A stretch of DNA of 64,000 bases, from assembly GCA_029339505.1 (NCBI GenBank), contig JAQISU010000036.1, positions 5,422,001 through 5,486,000 on the forward strand, given 5' to 3'. The stretch is from Unio delphinus. Its lineage: Eukaryota; Mollusca; Bivalvia; Unionida; Unionidae. The position numbers and the translations under genes were made by a program. The notes beneath the pieces were generated by a model that made no database searches, had not been told where the DNA came from, and saw nothing but the letters and a program-made list of their open reading frames with translations. Every line of letters starts with the position of its first letter. The first letter of the stretch is position 1. Below are positions 53,043 through 64,000 of this stretch, in pieces.

Positions 53043-54480
53043 CATGTTTTGTTGTTCTAATCTGACTGAGTATATATTAATTTTGGGACTACATGATTTT
53101 AGTAACGTGCCATATGGTAACAACATTTCTTTTTGTTTTTTTTAAGAAACATGTACACTGGAACCTCATCCAGGGTTTTGTTTTTTTGTCTTAGTTTGTT
53201 ATATTAATTGATGATTTGTGCAGAAAGTCAGTTATTCGCGCTTTAAGATCTAGAACTATCATTTTCTATTATTACTGTATACAAAAGTGTATTTGTCTGG
53301 ACTTATTTCTGCAGGATATTTAATTCAGTGAATGTTTCTATGGAAGTATAGAGTGTTCATAAAAATGGGACTTTTGGAATGACGGATTCACCAGTTTTAT
53401 ATTGATTTATTGAAACTTGGAATTTTATTGGTGTCTTACAACAAAAGACAATTAATAAAACACGATAGAAACACCACAGACACATGAAGACTTGGATTTC
53501 ATTTAGATTTCCATTAATGTTTATTTATACCTTTTATTATTATAGCACGTGTATGCAGTTATATGATAATTTTCGGTTTTAATTCGCAATTCCATAAGTA
53601 GTTAAGTGGGACGATTGAGACTCATTGGGACGTCCAGTAAAAAAGGTCGTGGGAAGATTGAGACACAAGATTGAACAGTCCATAAAATGATGACGTCACG
53701 GTACAGGCTATTAGCAACAATGTATCATGGAACTGGCCTAAATATAACCAATGCAGTAAACGGTGACAGTGGGTAGCGGGTACGTTCAGCTAGTACAATG
53801 AGTGTCGGTTAAAGATAGCTAGCAAACTGTGTGGCTGGTGGCGGTTAACTGTGTTCACTAGTTAAGTGACTGGCGGGTGAAGGGTGGCGGATGGCGATAG
53901 GCGGGTACGTTCCGATACTTCAATAAAAGAATGTTTGGCGGTGTGTGTAAGCAAATAAACAAACAAACAAAAATGCACAGATACGCTAAAGAGAATACAT
54001 GTCTTTCCGGGAACGCATACTAATCAAAATTCTGCTATCCACACAAACGTACGCATACTAACCCCAAATCTAATATCCGCACAGAAGGGCAGCTGACAAC
54101 ACATCCAAAATATACTACAACTCATAGGTATACTGTACCTCATACAATCCCAAATCTACTATCCACACAAACGTTCGCGCACTCGAACAAAAACACAAAC
54201 TATTCAAGAAAGGAGTGTTCATAATCACTCTATTCTATATACATACCAATTGGCAACTTTTCTAGAGATTTGTTTATCTTCGATATTTCTGGCTCATGGT
54301 GACACCTTACAGGCCTGTCACTGCATTCACAACAACGGCTTCAGTCATTCACCCAACTGGATCAAATAGAAGTGCAAAGGCGGGTTAAGTGAAAATTATC
54401 ATCCCAGTCTTCAATTTGTGGCTTAGTTAAGACTTCCCTCTTTCTTCTATGATGCATTCGGGGACGATCAGGTTTCATTA
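53043..54480. other. intergenic stretch between receptor and fossil Polinton
   Basis: No gene seen. Between about 54020 and 54170, CTATCCACACAAACG words recur, weakly reminiscent of the 67-base array at 21.8 kb. Confidence 0.35.
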
Positions 54481-54599
54481 TTTCTGCTACTAGTACTTGT
54501 TACAGTAGTTGTTGTTGTTGTTGTTGACGTTGTTGTGCTTGTAGTGATGGCTGTCGTGCTGGCTGAAGTGGTGAAGGCATCCACACCTCGGGCTTGACC

Positions 54600-55240
54600 T
54601 CACACAGAGACATAAACATGAAATGAGGCTGATGCGTACGAAATTGCAAATAATCGGGGGTGGGGGCGGTGGATGTTAAATATACGAGTACATCTAAGTA
54701 AGGAGTTTCAGTGACATCATCATACGCATGAATTATCTAAGGAGTTTCTAAGTTTTGGCAAATATTTCCAGGTGTGACTTATATCAAACCCTTTTGCATT
54801 GAGCGTTGACAATTAATGATGCGATTGGCTTACCTTTGTTAAAATGTTTTTTGTGTTATAATTGACATTGGCATTACGATGATGCCCTTTACGCGTAGAC
54901 AACAGTTTATATTGTTCTTAGTCTTTTCTTAACAATGAAGTCGAAGATGACCAGATAGGATTGATTGGGTCGTGTTCTACGGGACAGCCTTCCATAACCA
55001 CGATGATGTCGCCATGAATTGTTCTCAGGAGATAGTACACCGACTTCCACTCTTAGTAACACCACACGATCTATTGAGGTAGACGATGGATCAAATGATG
55101 TTTATATTCGATCTAACGTTTGCCAATTTCGATTTTGCCTTAACCGATCGGTCCAGCAATGAACTTTAACGTGATGGCAAAGACACAAAGCCTCCCAACT
55201 GGCGCGATATAAGTGTTCTTCGAAGATTATAAAGTGGAAA
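54600..55240 (-). pseudogene. fossil packaging-ATPase gene
   Basis: Words such as GCATTACGATGATGCCCTTT (near 54873) and GATCAAATGATGTTTAT (near 55089) match the intact ATPase gene at 5801-6535 in order. The Walker A region (near 55140-55160) is altered and frames are broken. Confidence 0.85.
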
Positions 55241-55689
55241 ACGAGGTAGTAGAGACAGTAGAGGTAACCACAGTGTAGAGAATGTCACAGAAACATACAA
55301 AACAATCGTTTTATACTTTTTCAGGACACGTTTACTGTAATCTTTAAACGTGAACAAGACGAAAGACGAAAAAAGGAAGTATGTACATCACAAGAATCAA
55401 TGTGAAATATAAACAAGTTACTGTACAACAGATGTTTTGGTAAATCAGGTGTATTAGGGAGAGTGTGTCATGTTCTTAAAGTCGTTACACTGGGAACATT
55501 CACACAAGGGTTTCTCGGCTTTAGAGTCATCGAACTTGAATGGTGTATATTTGAAAGGATTCATCTTTCTGGTTTGGCAATGGTGGTCGCAATGCACAAT
55601 CAGTCTTGTACCCTCAGATCTTTTATATGCTTACCAATATCAGTGTCCGAACGATCAATTTAAGTGATTGGGAAACCAGACTCGCTTCT

Positions 55690-56440
55690 GGTACAAACTT
55701 TGGTACACTTTTACCAAGACCTACTGACGATTTGGTGAATAGGTAAACGTACAATCTCGTTCGGATGTCTGGTGGTCACTTTAAACTGTTTATTATGTCC
55801 ACACTGCAAAGCTTTTGTCAACGTGCCAAAGTTCACTACATGACTCGTGCGATCATTGATATTCAGTAATTTCCCTTTACACTCAATGTGCACTTTTCAA
55901 CTGGGTCACGGTATTTGTAACTGTACTTTTGGGACCACCACTAGCCAAACTTAGAATCTTGTCGTCAGGGTGCTCGTCTTTCTAGGTTTCAAAACGATCT
56001 CCTTCGATGTTAGGGTTGCGTTGACTCACCCGATCTGTGTAGATACAACTGTTTATGTGAAAATAGAGAACGTGATACCCTAGCAGTTCTAAAACTTCCT
56101 ACAATTTTAAACGAGTATGGGCTGACACGTAAGACGAAATGATGATATTTCCTAATTCGTTAGCTTCTACATGGTTCAGTTCTTATACGCAACTGAATAG
56201 GATCAAGTTTTCGCGAACGACGTTCACTTGTTTCATGTTTTTGGATTGGTGGTGAATTATCTATAACTAGCGGAAAGTATCTACCAAATACGCCGTCGTG
56301 GGGAAATTTGGTCATTGTGCCACTTTACCCTACCAGCAATTCAAAATAACGTTGATAAACGATCGCTCTCTTTCATTTTTCTCCACGTGGTATAAAGCGG
56401 ATCTCAGTATTCCTCTTTGAATTTCCTGTGTGTCACCAGC
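55690..56440 (-). pseudogene. fossil polymerase 3' end
   Basis: An open piece at 55711-55893 reads EIVRLPIHQIVSRSW and SHVVNFGTLTKALQ, matching the polymerase C-terminus at 8700-8870. Notably, this copy reads through the place where the first copy has TAA 8774 without a stop. Further right, matches continue to the region of 9480 with many breaks. Confidence 0.85.
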
Positions 56441-56687
56441 AAGTATTGCTGCTGTACTACTATAACAATGAAATTTCCGGGTTATAATTTTCACTTACAT
56501 AAATTGACATAAAATATCAGATGTCGTTAGATGTGTAGGTCAATACAAATATTATCCAGCATCTGCAACACAGTTGAAATAAACCAGTTGAAATAAAATA
56601 CATTTAATGCTTAATTAAAACAGAAAAGGCCATCTAAAGTTTTCAAAACACAATGGACTTTGTGGTATATTTGTTTGTCATATCACT

Positions 56688-57133
<446 letters not shown>

Positions 57134-59163
57134 AAAAGTTGTTCGCATTGGAAAGCTCCTTCTATTTGTTCAGAGAGGCTTTTTAGTTAATTCACAAACA
57201 ATACTGAAGTAATATATACAGGAAAACGGAACTTGTCGGATAGCGAACAACGGCGGGCTGATATGTGCGCATTTTAAACTATACCTTGTGAAACAAACAA
57301 GAGAAATCCAAAATATCGAAACTAATATATCGTGGGTTTACGGTGTAATATATATGCAAATAATTGCATATGAGTTTTACTACATAAACCTGAGGAACAA
57401 GCATGCCTAGAGAATGGGATTGTTTTTGAGGACAAATCTGTGAGCACCTGTTTTAGGAGACAGGGATTTTACAGTAGCATGATAAATACTAAGAAATGAC
57501 CTGAGTCTAATGAACCAAAACCGAGACAATATATCCCACAAATGCAAATCAAAGGACTCCGTAGAACCACATGACCCACTCATTCAATCTGAAATTAGCC
57601 CAAACTATAAACGTATTATTATTATTTGTAGATTATAAGAACAAATAAATAATATATGTATGGCTCAAAGCAATCTATCGTCAAGTACCACAGGCTAAAA
57701 TGAACAGTATAGATACAGACGATAAACTGAATAACCTTTTCTATTTATTTCCTCCTCAGTTTTGATGTAGGATCCGATGAAATATTCAAAGTGGATATGT
57801 ATTATCTCATTTCTATCATCTCGACCGAATGAACCTCCCAAATCAATGTCAGACAGAAGAGTTCACAAAGAATATCATTAGATCTCATCATTTGCTTCAT
57901 GAAGAGATACAGCAGCGAAATAACTTAGGATATCAACTTTCGATACCATATCTTATACGAGTGCAGGCCATCCGCAGAACTTAATATTTGTAATTAATTC
58001 TGTATGTTGTGAGACATAGATGTTATAGCTAAAATAAAAACATACATAAAAATTCACTATTACACTTAGAACTACCCATAATGTAACCATGAGAGGTATG
58101 ATGACTTATTTTTTCATCCTATAGCATTGTGTTTACAGAGACGTTTGACGTTCTAGTGCTAAATGTATGGACTTATGTTGTTCAGTTTGAATTGCAAATC
58201 TAAGACGATCATGAATATCAACTTCAATTTGTTGCTCGCATCATAACTTTCTATAAAGATGAAGACTGTTCCCGCATTCATAGTTAACCTGAAAGCGTTT
58301 ATAAATATACATTTGGAACAAATCACATATTTTCAATGAGAAAAAAATAATTTTCATTGTCTGGCAAAAGGAATACCAACTATATATAAAACTATAAGGA
58401 CTGATAATTTAAACTTGATCGAGAAAGTGGTGTTCTTTTGGTCAAGAACAACTATTTCTTTAACACTTTTCGTTAAGATGTTGTGAACTTAAAATCAGTC
58501 ACCGGAGCACCTTCTTTCACTACTATAATAACTTGATCAATCTAAGAATGCGCCCTTTGTGTGTCCTAAACATTTCGAAAATAAAGAGGCTCAAGCCTGG
58601 AACATTTCGAACTTGTAAAGCTCTTATAAAGTAGTCTAATTTAATTCTAGTATTTTACGATAAAACTTTATTAGTAAATAATTCAGTATTTTTCATACTA
58701 AATAAAATATTCCTCATCCTTGAAGACATATAAGACATCTGTTTGAATATACTTATACGGCTAAATTATAATACTATTTTGTCCAATGAAGTATATCAGT
58801 TTTAAAAGCTTTTTGGTTTGTTTGTGTAAACAGTGATATTGACTTTTAAATCTAAAAGTCAGCGTGGACGCAAGGGAATGTCTACAAACAGTATGTTATA
58901 GTAAGACAAAAATATTTGTTCACATAATAACCTATGCACATATGCACACTTCTGCCATAGCTTTATTCATTGTGTGCATTATATCCTGTTCCTGGCTACA
59001 TATAATGATATTCTGATTGTTTTGCATGATAACTTTAGCGAAATTTTTCCATTTATTGTTACCTTCACTTTAAATGCACTGGTGGGATATTTTTGTTTTC
59101 TATTCGCTCCTTTGCGTTTCAAAGTATCAATCACAATTGTCTAACAAATACTAAATTTATTTT
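57134..59163. other. AT-rich intergenic stretch
   Basis: No gene, exon or recognised repeat is supported. Confidence 0.4.
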
Positions 59164-59325
59164 ACCCAGGAATCGCGTCGTCTATCAATGTGCGTGTTTA
59201 TCATGAGTGAGCGAGTGAGTGAGAGATCATAGTGCATGATTACCTAGCTTTACGAGTATTAAAATTAATTTCCTTACAAACTAACAAAACGCAATTGGCA
59301 TTCCTAGTCTAGTTCTTGAGACGGA
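59164..59325. repeat. spaced direct repeat C, copy 1
   Basis: ACCCAGGAATCG, GAGCGAGTGAGTGA and a TAGTTCTTGAGACGG-like end match 61037-61198 in order with moderate divergence. Confidence 0.65.
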
Positions 59326-61036
59326 GAGCACATTGAGCAGGACGAGTTCTGAAGATGAAGAGCACCATTTCATTTCATTCCGTAATAAATCCCACAATCA
59401 ATAAGCGTTATCAGATCCACCCCCAATTGGATAAAACTTAGTCATTGCGCCATTAGTGGGACCAGTGGTAGAGAAAAGATCGTAATTTCGAGAGTAAAGT
59501 ATAAAGACGTTATGCAGCTTAGCGAACATAAAAAAGTATCGCTCCTCCGCGTTTCACTCACAGTGGAATGGTACATGCAAACGCTTCAATTGAACGCTCT
59601 TAAAAATGCTAGAGCAAATGGAGGAAGAGAAAACACAAGATTGAACCACTTACATTATTCCAATCGTACACGCATTTAATGATACTAAGAATGATCTTCC
59701 TCGATTCTAGCCCCATATTTTTATGTTTGTGTGCCACCCACGACTTTCTGTCGACGAATATCTAGGCAATCCACCAGATAGTGGCGATGCTGCTGCAGAG
59801 CCTAAAGCAAAACCTGGAGAAACTGAGAGACCGCCTACACCGCGGTAAGGGAGCCGAGCAATAAGCATGCAAAGAAAAAGTCTCAGTACGAGAAAATGGT
59901 CGATAGTCCAACCTTGAAGTCGGTGACTGATTCTTAATGCGTAAGGTTTAACGGAAAGGCAAACAAAAAATAGCCGATAAGTGGTCCAAAGATGTATTGC
60001 AGGTGATATCAATCCCCAATTTAGATATACCTGCGTACAATTTAAGGAGGGTCGAGGGTTCGAAATCTACGCGCACATTTCATCATAATATGCTCTTGCT
60101 CTTGGATTAAATTCCTTGGCATCAAGTCCCCATGAAACAGGTTCAGAAGAAATCCCGTTTACTGAAGGATAACACATTGGAGTCGAGCTCTGAATCTTTG
60201 CGTTCTGACACGGACTCCGACCGATTTCAACTCCCACAAAGACGACACGGTTGGGAGAGGAAGAATTGTGCTCAATTCCATGAACATTCTCCACGAACTT
60301 CCGTTGACAGTAGATCACACTATATTAGCAATCCCTAATTTAGCCTCATGAAAGTTTAAACCTTCAAACCAGTAGGACTAGACAATATGGTTATATTTTA
60401 ATTGAACTCACGCGCAATGTTCCTGCTCCCTCTCACGTCTTATATAAGCGTACTCAATTCAGTCTTCCACAGATATTTACCAAAAGGTCAGGTCCAAGCC
60501 CTACCATATTATAGGGAGACCTGGTCAAACGTCCTTGAGGTTGATCCTAAGCTCACTGGCGTCACATGTGTCACAGAACGATTCAGACCTGCCACCGCTG
60601 AGGCGTTCAATCAGAGACCAAACACCAGCCGACCGGTTTGGCCAGTGGGTGTATTCGCACACGGTTTACTGCGAGTGAGTTACTGAGATTCATCTATTGA
60701 GTTCAGTCATGTTGTTTGCATTAGACGGTTGGAGCGAAGCAGAAGAGCCACGTATACTTTGATGTATATTAAAGACAGCAATTGTATTTGGGGACGACAA
60801 TTCATTTATTTTTAATGATTATTTGTAGTCCAAATGTCAGTATCTTCATATGTTGTCTGCACGGAGAGATAACTTGTTAAACTCTGTATTTGCAATAATT
60901 TTACAGGTATTGCTAAAGTTTTATCTTTCAAAAGAATAGAAGGATGGTTCAGAATGATTCTTCATGTACGTTTTACACGACAAGAACAACTATACTAACT
61001 GTCAGGACGCATTTACTTGTGAAGAGGGAGTATGTG
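59326..61036. other. segment between the two copies of direct repeat C
   Basis: Several medium frames occur (plus strand 60132-60338 and 60402-60686; minus strand 59707-60012 and 60067-60318), and GC content is higher than in the flanks around 59.7-60.7 kb. None shows a family I recognise or good splice borders. It may be a decayed insert. Confidence 0.35.
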
Positions 61037-61198
61037 ACCCAGGAATCGTGTCACGTACCAATGTGTGTGTTTGTCAGGCATGAGCGAGTGAGTGATCGAT
61101 AGATGTGCCTGATTTCCGTGCTTCACAAATATTAATATCAATTCCCCGTCAAAGGAACAAAAGGCTTCTGGCTTTCCTGCTATAGTTCTTTTGCCGGA
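61037..61198. repeat. spaced direct repeat C, copy 2
   Basis: Matches 59164-59325 in the same orientation, 1,873 bases away. Confidence 0.65.
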
Positions 61199-61479
61199 AT
61201 ACACCTCGTACAACAGGAGTTGTGAAAATGATGTGCACGTGCCGTTCATGCAAGTGAAATAGCAAGAATTATCAATATTTGGCAAGATTATACCTATGGA
61301 ATCTCTCCCGAGAACCGTTCCTGGCCTAGACGATCAAATTCCTAAGTCAATCGAACAATAAGAACGTTGAGGGAGTGATTACAGCTATCGAATTATTAGA
61401 CAGCACGTCAAAATGGCGGCTCTGAACGACTCTCACGTCTTACTGCCAGTTTGTGAATGAAGCTTTACGAGAGATTTAT

Positions 61480-61735
61480 AAATTGATTGATTGATTTTTA
61501 ACGGCGCACCAGCACGGTAGGCCATTTAGCGCAATACAATAGGTCGCATGTATACATGTTTAAAAATGCTAGAATGTTTAATATCGACCAGCGATATCAA
61601 AACCAAATAGTTCAAAGTAAAATGGAAAGATGTTGGTAACAGTAAACTATGAAGCTTCCTAATCAACGGGAGATGGTCAAGGTGTATGTTGATGAGTACA
61701 GATGAAAAGATGTTGGAAACGAGGGGAAGTATTTA
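61480..61735 (+). repeat. dispersed repeat B, copy 2
   Basis: TTGATTGATTGATTTTTAAC, GGCGCACCAGCAC, GTTTAATATCGACCAGCGAT and ATGAAGCTTCCTAATCAACG match the copy at 32404-32655 along its length. Confidence 0.8.
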
Positions 61736-62191
61736 CATTATATAAACATGCTCTAGATGATTTCATACAAGTTATAGTTAAAAATTAAGATCTACTTCCT
61801 GCGGAAAATCTAAAATGCAAGTGAGATGTATAATAACAAAACGTTCCTTTCTGTCATGTACATTATAATACTTTTCACGTGTAGGTTGCAGGTCAAGTAA
61901 ATCTTAAATATTACACGATCATTAGTTTAGAATGTTAACAGCATAATATTAGATGTGTGCATATAAGCAACATTTAGGAATGCAGACGTTTACTGTGCAA
62001 AAACTACTTTTTTACTTAACCAAATACGGCAAACATTTGACATGTTTGACTCATTATAGGATTCAATCTACAATTGACAGTAACTAGCAAAAAATATTTA
62101 CAATCCTGAAATATTTGGCAAAGGAAAGTATTAATTGCAAGTTTAACTATGAAAAACAAGTTGAACACTAACTTTGAAAATGTCGTTTATT

Positions 62192-62195
<4 letters not shown>
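61736..62195. other. AT-rich stretch, no gene seen
   Basis: No supported feature. Confidence 0.4.

Positions 62196-63033
<838 letters not shown>

Positions 63034-63093
<60 letters not shown>
63034..63093. repeat. (AT)n microsatellite
   Basis: About 58 bases of AT repeat followed by ATTACATTTCTTTGTACCTC, closely like the flank of the longer tract at 62533 (ATTACATTTCACTGTACCTC). Confidence 0.95.
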
Positions 63094-63095
<2 letters not shown>

Positions 63096-63260
63096 CATTT
63101 CTTTGTACCTCATATAGCCATATTCTGCTTCCATTTGTGTTCGACTGAGTACCCATCAGCTCCTAACCTTGACATGAATCAAAGTAACTAACGTGATTAC
63201 AAATCTTCAATTTGACCCTTTCTTCACCATTCACTAGCTGTTGTTGTGTTTTTTTCTGAG

Positions 63261-63443
63261 TGTAACGATATTATTCAGCACAGGATTGGCAACACATGGC
63301 GGCCAGTGTATATGGTGGATGAAGAACCTGATACGTCCTTGGACAAAATCACCGACCTACGAGATTGTAATGGTATCATTTCTTACAATCACAAATTGGT
63401 CGAATCTGATATAAACAAACAGACTGTGGAAATGATGAATTGA
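63261..63443 (+). CDS. candidate terminal exon of an unknown gene
   Basis: A pyrimidine-rich acceptor (GTTTTTTTCTGAG) precedes an open frame CNDIIQHRIGNTWRPVYMVD, then EEPDTSLDKITDLRD and VESDINKQTVEMMN, ending in TGA 63441-63443. Composition looks protein-like and the Cys-bounded content could be a last exon, but no upstream exon is identified and I recognise no family. Confidence 0.3.
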   Translation, partial: CNDIIQHRIGNTWRPVYMVDEEPDTSLDKITDLRDCNGIISYNHKLVESDINKQTVEMMN

Positions 63444-64000
63444 ACTTTCAAATGGTGGATGGTTAATAGCCTTATAGAGGCAAGAAGACAGACAACCGCT
63501 GTGTTATTTCCCTCTTACACCAACACAATAGTTTCATTCCCTACGAATCCCTCCATAAGAATGGCTGCAACTTTAAACGTATCCATTATTTAAGTCTAAA
63601 ACATTGGATTAACATTGATACAATGCATGTGAGAAACTTGCAAGACCTGATGTACTTGTAAATATTATAATTACGTTAATTTACCAAATGTCTGAGACCT
63701 CAATGTTCGTAACAGGCTTTTACAACAAACTAAAAGCCAGCTGACTTTTAAATGCATATTTATTCAGTTCGAGAACAGAAGTAGCAGTGTATCATTTTGG
63801 ATTGTTTATATGAGCATGTACGGTAATTAAAAGTCACATCATTGAGCACACTCTAAACAGCTTTATATCATGAGAACTTAACAACAAGTACAGCATAAGA
63901 AACTTGAACATTCACAAATGTCTTACATATGGTGTCAAGTTGTGATTTGTTTTAGATTCTATTGGATCTGGAGTCAAGGTGCGTGTATTTCGTAATACTT
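63444..64000. other. right-edge stretch, no gene seen
   Basis: AT-rich, with no supported frame or repeat. Confidence 0.35.

Larger units (their letters stand above)
54600..56440 (-). mobile_element. decayed, internally deleted second Polinton copy
   Basis: In the same orientation as the first element this block matches, in order, the ATPase gene (54600-55240 against about 5820-6500), the following small-gene spacer (55310-55500 against about 6590-6820), then after a jump the start of the BIR gene (55540-55600 against about 8520-8560), its upstream region, and the 3' third of the polymerase (55690-56440 against about 8700-9480). About 1.7 kb between these blocks is missing. Many substitutions and indels kill every frame. 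Both copies break off inside genes. Confidence 0.85.

Noticed and set aside
52764..53126. His/Thr/Tyr and Val/Cys repeat frames
   Set aside because: Artefacts of the compound ACAT/GCAC/AC microsatellite.
60067..60318. Minus-strand frame with LDAKEFNPRARAYY, considered as a PAM2-like peptide
   Set aside because: The residue order does not fit the motif well and there is no gene context.

Overview
The window is AT-rich, intron-bearing animal DNA crowded with transposable elements. Spliced genes, a lectin/WSC-type receptor, THAP- and MULE-type transposases, LINE remnants, a tRNA-derived SINE and a metallothionein-like Cys cluster suggest a mollusc or other lophotrochozoan. The species cannot be named from sequence alone.

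Region 1 (1 to about 15,000) is the right part of a Polinton/Maverick (adintovirus-like) element; its left end lies outside the window. Reading right to left on the minus strand it holds: a protein-primed family B DNA polymerase (12645-8588), a BIR protein with a metallothionein-like Cys cluster, several tiny membrane or unknown proteins, the FtsK/HerA-type packaging ATPase, two related core-like proteins, a proline-rich protein, a chromodomain integrase, a penton-like minor capsid protein, a small pX/pVI-like protein and the start of the major capsid protein. To the right lie a zinc-knuckle gene (+), a coiled-coil gene (-), a small basic gene (+) and a terminal tandem-repeat field. Polymerase, integrase and zinc-knuckle genes carry stops and frameshifts, while the recognisable virion genes are open. 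No adenain-type protease is visible; it may lie beyond the left edge.

Region 2 (15-31 kb) is a transposon graveyard: a LINE (ORF1, 250-bp tandem duplication, APE-type endonuclease), a spliced MULE transposase exon, a duplicated 330-bp block, a LINE RNase H, a 67-bp tandem array, a SINE, a spliced THAP/coiled-coil/DDE transposase pseudogene, an orphan receptor-tail exon, a GC-richer island with two overlapping unknown ORFs, and two inverted copies of one dispersed repeat.

Region 3 (36.6-52.6 kb) holds the main host gene: nine plus-strand exons with consistent phases, giving a predicted 514-residue type I membrane receptor (signal peptide, half C-type lectin domain, WSC domain, Cys linker, C-type lectin domain, transmembrane helix, tail with seven tyrosines including one strict ITIM). 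The stop-bearing exon at 27335-27731 is a paralogue of its tail.

Region 4 (52.6-64 kb) is mostly intergenic: long microsatellites, a second decayed and internally deleted Polinton copy (54.6-56.4 kb) collinear with the first, a spaced direct repeat, a third copy of a dispersed repeat, and one weak candidate exon near the right end. Where no gene is listed I saw none; remote exons or non-coding RNAs could be missed by eye.
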